Assembly: GCA_947489445.1 (NCBI GenBank)
Contig: CANLDN010000001.1
Coordinates: 372,001 to 436,000 of the forward strand
Direction: 5' to 3'
DNA length: 64,000 nt
DNA from: an uncultured Paracoccaceae bacterium
GTDB lineage: Bacteria; Pseudomonadota; Alphaproteobacteria; Rhodobacterales; Rhodobacteraceae
The translations under genes and the position numbers were made by a program. Position 1 is the first letter of the stretch. Every line of letters starts with the position of its first letter. The notes beneath the pieces were generated by a model. It saw nothing but the letters and a program-made list of their open reading frames with translations, did not search any database and had not been told where the DNA came from. Positions 31,225 to 40,137 of this stretch are shown here, piece after piece.

Positions 31225-33333
31225 ATGGCTGCTGATGGCTCGATCCTAGATGTCTTCTTTGAAGAATGTGAAGACCTGATTGTCGCCTTGACAGAAGGCC
31301 TCGTTGAGATGCGTGACGGAAACGCGGATGATGAGACAGTTAATGCCGTTTTCCGCGCCGTACATTCGATCAAAGGTGCCGCAGGTGCGTTCGCCTTGGA
31401 CGAATTGGTTGGCTTTGCACACAAGTTCGAAACCGTGCTTGATGAAGTGCGATCACATCGCTTGGAAACCGACGACACCCTGTTGCGGGTTCTTCAACGG
31501 GCAGGAGATATCCTTGCGGACCTCGTCGAGGCCGCTCGGGATAGCATTCCCGCCAACCGCGATCAGGTAGATCCAGTACTTGCTGACCTGCAGTCCTTCC
31601 TCGGCGCTGAAGACGCACCCGAAGAAGAGTTTGTTTTTGAGGCCATGACGCTCGATTTTGGTGAACCTGACGATGCGGCAGGGTTTAAGGTTTGCTTCAA
31701 GCCAACGCGAGATTTTTACGCCAGCGGCCATGATCCGCTGTTGCTGATCAGTGCTGTTCAAGACCTGGGAGAGGCAAAGGTTACGGTCGATACCTCGGAA
31801 CTGCCAGAGCATTATTCCGACTTTAACTGGGAAGAAGGTTACCTTTCGTGGAAGATTGATGTGACTGGCGTACAAAGCGATCTTCCAATCTTGGATATAT
31901 TCCAATTTGTTGATGATCTTTGCGATCTGAAAGTAACGGCGATAGATGACGACGCGCCCAGCGCGCCTATCATCGATCTGCCCGATCTGGAGGCCGAACC
32001 GCAACCCGAACCAGATGTCTTCGCACCGGAAGCCGTGTCATCACAACAGGTTGCGCTAACCACACCTGAGCAAAAAAAAGATGAAAACAAAGACAAACCT
32101 GCAAAACGTCCTGCCACCACGTTGCGCGTCGATCCCGAGCGTGTGGATCGGTTGATCAACGCTGTCGGCGAGCTGATTATTAATCAGTCCGTTATCTCAC
32201 AGCGTCTCCAGGAAGCTGAGTTGCCCAACTCATCCGAGCTTTTTGCGGATCTCGACGACTACAAATTGCTCGCGCGAGAGATACAAGAAGGCGTCATGGC
32301 AATCAGGGCGCAACCGGTCAAACCGCTTTTTCAACGCATGCTGCGAATTGCACGGGAGGCCGCGGATGCCACAGGTAAGAACGTGGAGTTGGTCACGGAA
32401 GGCGAAGCAACCGAGGTCGACAAAACGGTTGTTGAACGTTTGGCGGACCCCTTAACCCATATGATCCGCAACGCCATCGATCACGGGATTGAGAAACCAG
32501 AAGACAGGAGCAAGGCTGGGAAATCCGCGCAAGGTCAATTGCGTTTGTCGGCAAGTCAACGCTCTGGCAGCATCGTCATCGAAATTGCTGATGATGGTGC
32601 GGGGCTCAATCGTCCGCGCATCCGCGATATCGCCGTTGAAAAGGGTTTGATCCCCGATGATGCTCAGCTATCAGATCAGGAGATAGATCACCTTCTATTC
32701 GCGCCCGGCTTTTCGACCGCGTCAGAGGTAACAAATCTATCCGGGCGCGGTGTCGGCATGGATGTGGTCAAGACCGCGATCACGGCACTGGGCGGCCGGG
32801 TTGCCATAACAACTAATCCGGGCCATGGCACGACATTTTCAATTACGCTTCCGCTCACTTTGGCTGTCATGGATGGCATGATCATTAATATCGGCGGTCA
32901 GACCATGGTTGTCCCAATCTCCAGTATCTTGGAAACTATTCGGCCAGCGGCGGCGGATTTGTCCAAAATCGGTCTTCGGAGCGAGCTGCTCAGGATCCGA
33001 GGCGAATATGTGCCAATCATCGATCTATCCGAAAGATTGGGCCATCCGGATGAAAGCAAGCCAATGACCGATAGGGTTTTGCTGCTGATCCAGACAGAAA
33101 CCGTTCCGCAATGTGCTTTGGCGGTCGATGATATCTTTGATCAAAGACAGGTCGTCGTCAAAAGCATGCAGGGCAATTATGGCCAAATCAACGGCATATC
33201 CGGTGCAACCATTTTGGGCGATGGCAAAATTGCCTTGATTATCGACCCTGACGCAATTGCCATTGGCACCGCAACTAACCCAGTCACAAGTTCAACTTTC
33301 GAGGGGGAGCAACCGCATGTCGCAGCCTGCTGA
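31225..33333 (+). CDS. cheA: Chemotaxis histidine kinase CheA
   Basis: 702 residues. P1 with phosphorylated H47 in A-V-H-S-I-K-G-A-A-G; a variable acidic Pro-rich linker (about 240-300) in place of, or after, the P2 domain; dimerisation P3 starting R-V-D-P-E-R-V-D-R-L-I-N-A-V-G-E-L; the HATPase P4 with N-box H-M-I-R-N-A-I-D-H-G-I-E, G1 D-D-G-A-G and G2 G-R-G-V-G-M-D-V-V; and C-terminal CheW-like P5 (about 565-690). It links chemoreceptors, CheW and CheY/CheB. The last 17 bases overlap the cheW start. No chemoreceptor gene is in the window. Confidence 0.96.
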   Translation: MAADGSILDVFFEECEDLIVALTEGLVEMRDGNADDETVNAVFRAVHSIKGAAGAFALDELVGFAHKFETVLDEVRSHRLETDDTLLRVLQRAGDILADLVEAARDSIPANRDQVDPVLADLQSFLGAEDAPEEEFVFEAMTLDFGEPDDAAGFKVCFKPTRDFYASGHDPLLLISAVQDLGEAKVTVDTSELPEHYSDFNWEEGYLSWKIDVTGVQSDLPILDIFQFVDDLCDLKVTAIDDDAPSAPIIDLPDLEAEPQPEPDVFAPEAVSSQQVALTTPEQKKDENKDKPAKRPATTLRVDPERVDRLINAVGELIINQSVISQRLQEAELPNSSELFADLDDYKLLAREIQEGVMAIRAQPVKPLFQRMLRIAREAADATGKNVELVTEGEATEVDKTVVERLADPLTHMIRNAIDHGIEKPEDRSKAGKSAQGQLRLSASQRSGSIVIEIADDGAGLNRPRIRDIAVEKGLIPDDAQLSDQEIDHLLFAPGFSTASEVTNLSGRGVGMDVVKTAITALGGRVAITTNPGHGTTFSITLPLTLAVMDGMIINIGGQTMVVPISSILETIRPAAADLSKIGLRSELLRIRGEYVPIIDLSERLGHPDESKPMTDRVLLLIQTETVPQCALAVDDIFDQRQVVVKSMQGNYGQINGISGATILGDGKIALIIDPDAIAIGTATNPVTSSTFEGEQPHVAAC

Positions 33334-33784
33334 AACCAATCAAGCCAAACAGTTGGAGTTTGTGACACTCGTCGCGGGCGGGCAGAACTTTTGTATTGAA
33401 ATCACACAAATCCGCGAAATTCGACGCTGGACTCCAGTAACAATTCTTCCGCACTCGCCACATCATGTTCTTGGTGTCATAAATCTGCGCGGCGCTGTTA
33501 TCCCAATCGTTGATCTGGCGGCAAAACTGGGTTTTGAAAAAATAACCCCAACAGAACGCCATGTTATTATTATAACCGCCATCGAAGAACGCATCGTGGG
33601 GCTGCTGGTGGAATCTGTATCCGAAATCCTGGGTGTGAGCGCAGATATGGTACGAGAGACGCCGCGTAGTCCGGAAGATGCAACCACTCGCGCCATTCTT
33701 GGTGTCATTCCAGTGGGTGACGATATGACGAAGGTCATCAACCTCACGGCTCTGATGCCGAGTGCCGAGCAGGCCGCCGCATGA
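33317..33784 (+). CDS. cheW: Chemotaxis coupling protein CheW
   Basis: 155 residues. Opens F-V-T-L-V-A-G-G-Q-N-F-C-I-E-I-T-Q-I-R-E-I-R-R, then H-V-L-G-V-I-N-L-R-G-A-V-I-P-I-V-D-L, the CheW signature. It bridges receptors to CheA. The ATG lies inside the cheA end with G-G-G-G-G-A-G just before (bases GGGGGAGC), and overlaps it by 17 bases; a longer frame runs within cheA. Stop overlaps cheR (ATGA). Confidence 0.95.
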   Translation: MSQPAETNQAKQLEFVTLVAGGQNFCIEITQIREIRRWTPVTILPHSPHHVLGVINLRGAVIPIVDLAAKLGFEKITPTERHVIIITAIEERIVGLLVESVSEILGVSADMVRETPRSPEDATTRAILGVIPVGDDMTKVINLTALMPSAEQAAA

Positions 33785-34686
33785 ATATGGCGGCGCTGGA
33801 TCACGAAAAAACGCCAAAGAACGGTGAGTACGTCTTTTCCGACGGCGATTTTCGTATGATCGCAGATCTGGCCAACGCGAGATACGGCCTCTATCTTCAG
33901 TCCTCGAAAAAAGCGTTGGTCTATTCCCGATTGGCCCGCCGGTTACGTGCATTGAATCTGCCAAGCTTTGCGGCATATTGTGACCTGCTGAACCGCCCCG
34001 ATGGTGATGAAGAACAGGCGCATCTGCTATCAGCACTCACCACTAATGTGACCCATTTTTTTCGCGAACAACATCACTTTGACTTTTTGCGAACCGAACT
34101 TTTGCCTGACCTTGTGGCGCGCGCGAAATCTGGCGGCGCTGTACGGCTTTGGTCCTCGGCATGCTCCGCCGGACAGGAGGCGTACTGTATCGCGGCCATG
34201 GTGCTCGATGCTTGCCCAGAAGCGGCGCAGTTGGATATCCGCATCTTAGCCACAGACGTTGATTCGCAGATCATTGAAAAGGCCAAGGCTGGGGCTTACC
34301 CAAGTGACCAGCTTGATGCGATCCCAAATTCATACAAAAAAAAGATGATCGACCCACAGCGGACCACCAAGACACATTTCAGCATGCATGATCAGCTGCG
34401 CCGGCTAATATCATTTGGACAGCTGAACCTTGTTGCAGACTGGCCGATGCGTCGGCCTTTTGACGTCGTTTTTTGTCGGAATGCGGCCATCTATTTCGAC
34501 AAAGAGACGCAGAGCCGACTTTGGACACGCTTTGCCAATAATCTTTGTCCTGACGGGCATCTGATGATTGGTCATTCGGAACGACTTTGTGGACCAGCAG
34601 AGAGCCGTTTTACCAGTGTCGGTATCACCACCTACCAGAAACTCAACGCAGCGGGCACGGAATTGCCGTCCAATAGGAAAGAATAA
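33781..34686 (+). CDS. cheR: Chemoreceptor methyltransferase CheR
   Basis: 301 residues. N-terminal helical domain then T-T-N-V-T-H-F-F-R-E, S-A-C-S-A-G-Q-E-A-Y (SAM-binding, normally S-A-G-C-S-x-G-E-E), I-L-A-T-D-V-D, and F-D-V-V-F-C-R-N-A-A-I-Y-F-D-K (usually R-N-V-L-I-Y-F). The catalytic fold is complete; the Q-E in place of E-E and A-A in place of V-L are mild departures. Methylates receptor glutamates. ATGA overlap with cheW; two in-frame ATGs at codons 1 and 3. Confidence 0.94.
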   Translation: MNMAALDHEKTPKNGEYVFSDGDFRMIADLANARYGLYLQSSKKALVYSRLARRLRALNLPSFAAYCDLLNRPDGDEEQAHLLSALTTNVTHFFREQHHFDFLRTELLPDLVARAKSGGAVRLWSSACSAGQEAYCIAAMVLDACPEAAQLDIRILATDVDSQIIEKAKAGAYPSDQLDAIPNSYKKKMIDPQRTTKTHFSMHDQLRRLISFGQLNLVADWPMRRPFDVVFCRNAAIYFDKETQSRLWTRFANNLCPDGHLMIGHSERLCGPAESRFTSVGITTYQKLNAAGTELPSNRKE

Positions 34687-34689
34687 GAA

Positions 34690-35076
34690 ATGAGCTTAAA
34701 GGATTCTTTGCGCGTCATGGTCGTGGATGACATGGGCGTAAGTCGTGGACTACTGATTCAAGCGATTGAAGAGATGGGAATTTGGAAAAACCAAGCAGAA
34801 AATGATGGCCGTGCGGCACTGACAAAGCTTGTCGCAGACCCCGTTCACCTTGTCCTGTCCGACTACAATATGCCGGGAATGGACGGGCTCGAATTATTGA
34901 AGGCGTTGCGACAAAATCGATCGACCGCACGCATTGGTTTCATTCTTGTAACGGGAAACCCAACTCCTGATTTGGTTTCCAAAGGAAAGGCCTTGGGGCT
35001 CAACAACATCATTAAAAAGCCATTCTCAACGGCCAGCATGAAGCAGTGCATTGAAAGTGTTGTTGGGCGACTATGA
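34690..35076 (+). CDS. cheY: Chemotaxis response regulator CheY (second)
   Basis: 128 residues. Receiver with D13-D14, phospho-acceptor D58 in L-S-D-Y-N-M-P-G-M-D-G, T88 and K110 (K-K-P-F-S). Closer to the flagellar-motor CheY type (D-Y-N-M-P-G-M-D-G-L) than the first CheY. The two CheY proteins may split motor output and phosphate sink duties, since no CheZ is present. Three bases separate it from cheR, and its stop overlaps the next start (ATGA). Confidence 0.92.
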   Translation: MSLKDSLRVMVVDDMGVSRGLLIQAIEEMGIWKNQAENDGRAALTKLVADPVHLVLSDYNMPGMDGLELLKALRQNRSTARIGFILVTGNPTPDLVSKGKALGLNNIIKKPFSTASMKQCIESVVGRL

Positions 35077-35450
35077 AAAATGAAAAAAGTAGCCCCGAAC
35101 AATACCGGCTTCAAATTGTGCTGCGCAATGTCAGCCGCGCAATGCGCGACCTAGGTGAAGTGGTGTCACAACTTGAAACCTCTGTGCTGGAAGCCAACTC
35201 TGACATTCAGGGCAGGAGGATCGATCCAATATCTATGCAACAATTTGACCTTGTGATTCAGTCTGTTGACGAGATTGGTCTGTTACTGGACCGGATGAGC
35301 ACCGAGACCGATGTCAACGCGCAAATTGACTATGGTCGCGTCATTGCCCCCACTCGGCTGGAAAAATTGCGCGATCTTGTCGGAGGTTCCGATGCTAATG
35401 AAGCGCATCGTTTACTTCCGCATGATGCGAGCGGCGTGTCGCTTTTCTAA
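35073..35450 (+). CDS. Small helical protein of the che operon, unknown
   Basis: 125 residues, mostly helical: residues 10-90 are amphipathic without membrane segment (Q-Y-R-L-Q-I-V-L-R-N-V-S-R-A-M-R-D-L-G-E-V-V then Q-F-D-L-V-I-Q-S-V-D-E-I-G-L-L-L-D-R-M). The C-terminus is polar. There is no C-x-x-C and no D-E-x-x-x-Q phosphatase motif of the CheZ kind that I can see, though V-S-Q-L-E-T-S-V could be compared with it. It is coupled by ATGA to cheY, and a 271-base gap follows. Adaptor or phosphatase is a guess only. Confidence 0.65.
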   Translation: MKNEKSSPEQYRLQIVLRNVSRAMRDLGEVVSQLETSVLEANSDIQGRRIDPISMQQFDLVIQSVDEIGLLLDRMSTETDVNAQIDYGRVIAPTRLEKLRDLVGGSDANEAHRLLPHDASGVSLF

Positions 35451-35721
35451 ATAACCATGCCATCGCGCTTCATCGCAACACACTTGATAATCAAGATCAC
35501 AAGTGCGGATACAGGTCAAAAAAAAACAGAGCAAATGCCAGGTCATTAACCAATTCATACGAATTCACAGAGTAGTCATTTGTAGATGCATCGGCACGTG
35601 CACCAGCCCTGAGGCGGACATCGGCTGAGCATTGATGACCTGACGTTTCTGTTTGCAAGACAGACCGAAATATAACAGATTTTAATGCCGCACCTGCTGG
35701 CAATAAAGAGGCGAGCAAAGA

Positions 35722-36711
35722 ATGCGTATCCTGATCGCTCATCATTCCCCTGTCGGTCAAGCGCGGTTGCAAACGCGACTTTCTAAAAATCCCCACCTTG
35801 ATGTATGCCGGGCGGCTGCGGAACTAACCCAGGTGTACGACTATGCCGAACATCACCGGCCAGACTGTGTTTTGATGTCGGGGGAATTGGCGAATTGTGC
35901 CGAATTCGAACTTCTCGATTCGCTTTTTAGGATCATGGGTATTGGTTGCGTGCTAATCAAATCCGAAACTGACCAGCCCATGGCCGGCCTTTCAGCGCGC
36001 GCGGCGCGACATGTGGTATGGTTGGAACTGGATGCGACCGATGAGGCGTTGGTCAATGCCTTACACAGCGCCAACACCGCAGCGCCGCAACCTACAGTCA
36101 ACCGCAACGCCCCAAAGAACCACGATTTCGACAAGAGCCGCTTGATCCTGATCGGTTCATCCACTGGCGGTGTGGATGCGCTGCTGAAGATATTAAAGCA
36201 ATTCCCGGCAAATTGCCCACCCACACTGATCGTACAGCACACCGGAGGAGGCTTCGCCCAAAGCCTGATCAGGTTGCTGGACGGTGCAACGGCAGCCAAT
36301 GTGCAAAAGGCAGAGGACGGTGCGCGCATTGCGCCGGGCGCCATCTATCTTGCGCCGGGAGACGGCGCCCACCTTTGCCTGGCAAAGGGAAGCCCGTATC
36401 GGATATCGATGCAAACCCACGCGCTTGTATCAGGACATCGTCCTTCCGTTGATGCATTGTTCTTGTCGGCTCGCCATCAGGCACCTCATATCACAGCTGC
36501 GATATTAACAGGCATGGGGCGGGACGGAGCGGAGGGGCTTGCGGCGTTGCGCAATGCCGGCGCGCGCACATTTGGGCAAGATGAGGCGTCATCAGTTGTT
36601 TATGGTATGCCGCGTGTCGCCATGGAGCTTGGCGGCGTTGAGACGCAGTTACCTATCGATCAAATGGGTCAGGCACTGCTGCGCGCGTCGGCGCAGAGGG
36701 TCCGTGCATGA
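35722..36711 (+). CDS. cheB: Chemotaxis methylesterase CheB with degenerate receiver domain
   Basis: 329 residues. The C-terminal esterase has an intact triad region: S146-S147 in G-S-S-T-G-G, H173 in V-Q-H-T-G-G, D268 in G-M-G-R-D-G. The N-terminal receiver (1-110) has lost its chemistry: the acidic pair is A-H-H-S (7-9), the expected phospho-Asp in the V-L-L-D-x-x-M-P position is S53 (V-L-M-S-G-E-L), and the Lys is not recognisable (R-A-A-R-H-V-V-W). The esterase is therefore probably not activated by CheA phosphorylation. ATGA overlap with cheD, suggesting that CheD or protein binding provides control. Length matches other CheB proteins. Confidence 0.9.
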   Translation: MRILIAHHSPVGQARLQTRLSKNPHLDVCRAAAELTQVYDYAEHHRPDCVLMSGELANCAEFELLDSLFRIMGIGCVLIKSETDQPMAGLSARAARHVVWLELDATDEALVNALHSANTAAPQPTVNRNAPKNHDFDKSRLILIGSSTGGVDALLKILKQFPANCPPTLIVQHTGGGFAQSLIRLLDGATAANVQKAEDGARIAPGAIYLAPGDGAHLCLAKGSPYRISMQTHALVSGHRPSVDALFLSARHQAPHITAAILTGMGRDGAEGLAALRNAGARTFGQDEASSVVYGMPRVAMELGGVETQLPIDQMGQALLRASAQRVRA

Positions 36712-37232
36712 GCGCGCGAACGTCAAAAACTGTCACGGTGGTGCAAGGCGACTATGCAGTTTCCGCTGATCCGCACGTCGTGATGTCCACGGTTTTGGGG
36801 TCTTGCGTTGCGGTTTGCCTCTACGATCAAAAAATCGGCGTCGGTGGCATGAACCATTTTTTGTTGGCCAGCTCCGGAACCGCCAAGAGCGACGACTTGA
36901 AATACGGCGTAAACGCAATGGAGCTGCTCATCAATCGGGTGCTGCGGGCAGGTGGTGATCGCAGAAATCTGCAAGCAAAACTATTCGGCGGCGCAAGGAT
37001 GACTGATCATTCTCGCGATATAGGCCGATCAAATGCAGATTTTGCGCTGGAGTTCCTTGAACGCGAGGGGATCGCTTGTGTATCGCAGAGCCTTGGTGGT
37101 GACAAAGCACGTCGGGTTCAGTTCACACCGACGACCGGTGCCGCTCGTCAGTTGCAAGTCGTTGGACCTGCGCCGGATATCGCACCTGTCAAACGACCGC
37201 CCCCACAAAATAGCGACATTACTCTGTTTTAA
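36708..37232 (+). CDS. cheD: Chemoreceptor glutamine deamidase CheD
   Basis: 174 residues. Catalytic C33 in L-G-S-C-V-A-V, H50 in G-G-M-N-H-F-L, and T28 match the Cys-His-Thr site of CheD deamidases. It deamidates receptor glutamines and can associate with CheC-like proteins or, as in several alphaproteobacteria, modulate CheB/CheA. Coupled to cheB by ATGA. Ends four bases inside the end of the convergent dehydrogenase gene. Confidence 0.95.
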   Translation: MSARTSKTVTVVQGDYAVSADPHVVMSTVLGSCVAVCLYDQKIGVGGMNHFLLASSGTAKSDDLKYGVNAMELLINRVLRAGGDRRNLQAKLFGGARMTDHSRDIGRSNADFALEFLEREGIACVSQSLGGDKARRVQFTPTTGAARQLQVVGPAPDIAPVKRPPPQNSDITLF

Positions 37233-38107
37233 GGTCGGTCAAACACTTGCAGACGCTTGAGTAATGAGGATGTATCCCAACGACCGCCGCCCAATTTCTG
37301 AACGTCTTTGTAGAACTGATCGACAAGGGCTGTGATCGGAAGGCTGGCACCGTTTTCGTCAGCTGCGTCAAGACAAATCCCAAGGTCCTTGCGCATCCAG
37401 TCAACCGCGAAACCATGCTCGAACTTATCATCAATCATTGTTTCGTGGCGGTTGGACATCTGCCAACTACCCGCCGCACCCTGGCTGATCACTTCGACCA
37501 CGGCGCGCCCGTCCAGCCCAGCTTTTTGGGCAAAATGCAACGCCTCTGAAAGCCCCTGAACCAGACCGGCGATTGCAATCTGATTGCACATCTTGGTCAT
37601 TTGCCCCGCACCGCTATCGCCAATGCGACGACAGATACGGGCATATGACCCGATAACGCTTTCAGCTGCATCATAGCTGGCGGCTGCGCCTCCGCACATG
37701 ACCGAGAGCACCCCATTTTCGGCGCCAGCCTGCCCGCCGGACACGGGCGCATCAACAAAAGCAATCCCGCTTTGCGCCGCAAGATCATGTAGTTCCCGCG
37801 TCACAGCCGCAGAGACGGTCGTGTGATCAACAAAGATGGTATCCTTTGCCATGCTGGCGAATGCGCCGTGGTCCCCCAGACAGACCGCACGCAGATCGTC
37901 GTCGTTTCCCACACACGCCATGACCATATCGGCACCGGTCGCTGCATCGCCCGGTGTCGCACCCAAACGACCGCCGTGTTGGGCAACCCACGCTTCGGCC
38001 TTGGTCGTTGTCCTGTTGTAAACGCAAACATCATGACCAGCGGCCTGTAAGTGACCGGCCATGGGGTAGCCCATGACCCCAAGGCCCAAAAACGCGAGTT
38101 TTGCCAT
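37229..38107 (-). CDS. NAD(P)-dependent beta-hydroxyacid dehydrogenase
   Basis: 292 residues of the 3-hydroxyisobutyrate dehydrogenase family. N-terminal F-L-G-L-G-V-M-G-Y-P-M-A-G-H-L dinucleotide fold, V-Y-N-R-T at the beta2 end (R favours NADP), D-A-P-V-S-G-G-Q-A-G substrate loop, and catalytic K in G-Q-M-T-K-M-C-N-Q near residue 170. Acts on small hydroxy acids (3-hydroxyisobutyrate, tartronate semialdehyde or glyoxylate-like); exact substrate unclear. It is 32 bases after an acyl-CoA synthetase on the same strand and overlaps the convergent cheD end by four bases. Confidence 0.9.
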   Translation of the reverse strand: MAKLAFLGLGVMGYPMAGHLQAAGHDVCVYNRTTTKAEAWVAQHGGRLGATPGDAATGADMVMACVGNDDDLRAVCLGDHGAFASMAKDTIFVDHTTVSAAVTRELHDLAAQSGIAFVDAPVSGGQAGAENGVLSVMCGGAAASYDAAESVIGSYARICRRIGDSGAGQMTKMCNQIAIAGLVQGLSEALHFAQKAGLDGRAVVEVISQGAAGSWQMSNRHETMIDDKFEHGFAVDWMRKDLGICLDAADENGASLPITALVDQFYKDVQKLGGGRWDTSSLLKRLQVFDRP

Positions 38108-38139
38108 TGTAACGTCCTCTTTTTACATGAGCCTGATCG

Positions 38140-40026
38140 CTACTCGGCTGCCTGCCATGGGATTGTGAAAGCCCCTAGCGCCTTGCCGATGTCATCATCA
38201 GTTGCACCACCGGTTTTTACGATATGTGCAACAAGTCCACGCTTCTTGTCCTCGGTCACGACGCTGACCTCGGCCCCCACTTCGGATAAAGCATCATTGT
38301 AAATACGGGTGATGGCTCGTTTGCGCAGGTCAGGTTTGAAAATTTTGCCAACGGCGGTTTTGGGAAGCTCATCCAATATCTCAAGGTGCTTGGGATGCGC
38401 CGCGCGTTCATGGATGTGATCCTTTGCATATTCCAATAGATCATCGCTGGTCACATCGGCTCCATCGACCAGCTCTACATAGGCGCAAGGGATTTCGCCG
38501 GCATGTTTGTCCGGCTGCCCAATGGCCCCGGCAAAGGCCACTGCCTCGTGCCCGGCGAGCGCCTCTTCGATCTCAGCGGGGTCGATATTATGCCCCCCCC
38601 GAATAATCAGATCTTTGGCTCGGCCGGTGATCCAAAGGTATCCATCAGCGTCTTTGCGCCCCAGATCACCTGTGCGCAGATATTGCGCGTCTGACACGGT
38701 GCCCGGGTAGAATAGCCCGTCGTTCTTTTCCGCTTCAGTGTAGGTTTTTCCGCCATAGACCCCAGGGTTTGAGACACAGATTTCGCCGATTTCATCAGTC
38801 TTGCTGTCTTTACCTGTCGCCACCGACATGATCCGTACGTCTGTGTAAGGGAAAGGGATGCCGATCGAACCCACCCGCTTTTCGCCGTCTGGCGGATTGA
38901 TCGAAACAAGACAGGTCGCTTCGGTCAAGCCGTAACCTTCGCAGATTGTGACACCCGCCGCAGCCTCGAATCGTTTGTAAAGCTCCAGCGGGAGCGGGGC
39001 AGATCCACAAAACGCCAGTCGCAGTGTTGAGATATCCGCATCCACCTTGCGTTGCATCAAGGCTGACATCGCTGTCGGTACGGTGATCATGAAGGTGACT
39101 TTGTGCTTTTCGACCAGTTTCCAGAAGTTATCGAACACGCCTTCGCCGCGATAACCTTGCGGTGTGGGGAATACAATTTCGGCCCCAGATCCGAGCGATG
39201 CCCCCAGCGAAACGATGGTTGCAAAGACATGAAACAACGGCAGCGGGCACATCTGTACGTCTTGTTCGGTGAACAAAAGACGCGCACCGAGCCACGCATT
39301 GTAGACGATGCCAGAGTACCGATGCTGCACAACCTTTGGCATGCCCGTGGTGCCACCTGTGTGGAAGTAAGCGGCCACCCTGTCGGTGGTGCTATCCGCA
39401 AAGGTCAGCTCTCTTGGTTGCTTGGCGAGTTCGGCGTTGAAATCAAGAACGCGCGCGTCGTGATCAGTCGGGTTTTTGGGCCGGATCAATGGTACGATCA
39501 GCCGCTTCAATCCGGTCAGATAACGGTGCAGGTCCACTTCGAGCACATGTTTGACATTTGGGGCAAAGCGCACCGCCTCTGCCGCCTTTTGGGCAACGTC
39601 TGTTTTGGGGAACGCTTTGAGTGTGACCAAAACCTTTGCGTTTGTCTCACGCAAAATGGCAGAGATTTGTTCGGCGTCCAGCAATGGGTTGATTGGGTTG
39701 ACGATGCCGGCCACCTGCCCACCCAGATATGTCAGGATCGTTTCGGTCGCATTGGGTAGCAAATAGGCGACAACGTCGTTTTCGCCGATACCGAGTGAGC
39801 GAAACAAATTGGCGGTTTGCGCCGTTTTGTCTCGTAACTCATTCCAACTGAGCGTTTCGCATTTGGCGCTGGGGTCCGACAATAGGCGATATGTTACTGC
39901 GTTGCGTGTGCCAAATTTCGACGCCGTACTGCTAAGCAATTCATAAGTCGTGGTCGGCAGGTCGCGCGCGTCCCATGGCATTTCGTTTTCGATCGCATCA
40001 CGATCAGCGACATTCGCGTATGGCAT
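38140..40026 (-). CDS. Acyl-CoA synthetase (AMP-forming)
   Basis: 628 residues, ANL superfamily. P-loop-like AMP-binding Y-F-H-T-G-G-T-T-G-M-P-K-V-V-Q-H, G-Y-G-L-T-E-A-T motif, and R-T-G-D-L-G-R-K-D-A-D-G-Y with I-T-G-R-A-K-D-L-I-I-R-G-G; C-terminal catalytic K in K-T-A-V-G-K-I-F-K-P. Slightly longer than average, with an N-terminal extension of about 30 residues and an insert. Activates an acid to its CoA thioester; chain length uncertain. Followed by the hydroxyacid dehydrogenase, perhaps for a branched acid breakdown route. Confidence 0.92.
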   Translation of the reverse strand: MPYANVADRDAIENEMPWDARDLPTTTYELLSSTASKFGTRNAVTYRLLSDPSAKCETLSWNELRDKTAQTANLFRSLGIGENDVVAYLLPNATETILTYLGGQVAGIVNPINPLLDAEQISAILRETNAKVLVTLKAFPKTDVAQKAAEAVRFAPNVKHVLEVDLHRYLTGLKRLIVPLIRPKNPTDHDARVLDFNAELAKQPRELTFADSTTDRVAAYFHTGGTTGMPKVVQHRYSGIVYNAWLGARLLFTEQDVQMCPLPLFHVFATIVSLGASLGSGAEIVFPTPQGYRGEGVFDNFWKLVEKHKVTFMITVPTAMSALMQRKVDADISTLRLAFCGSAPLPLELYKRFEAAAGVTICEGYGLTEATCLVSINPPDGEKRVGSIGIPFPYTDVRIMSVATGKDSKTDEIGEICVSNPGVYGGKTYTEAEKNDGLFYPGTVSDAQYLRTGDLGRKDADGYLWITGRAKDLIIRGGHNIDPAEIEEALAGHEAVAFAGAIGQPDKHAGEIPCAYVELVDGADVTSDDLLEYAKDHIHERAAHPKHLEILDELPKTAVGKIFKPDLRKRAITRIYNDALSEVGAEVSVVTEDKKRGLVAHIVKTGGATDDDIGKALGAFTIPWQAAE

Positions 40027-40137
40027 GCCGGTCTCCTCCCCTGATATGTGACCGCCAGTTCTGATGTGGCGGTTCTCCCTGATATCATATCGTGAGGGTT
40101 GCGTTGTGCAATCGCAAGACTGACGCTACGAAAATCC

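Noticed and set aside
35451..35721. Gap before cheB tested for a missing gene
   Set aside because: Only frames below 31 codons on the plus strand; an A-rich stretch at 35520 but no recognisable feature.
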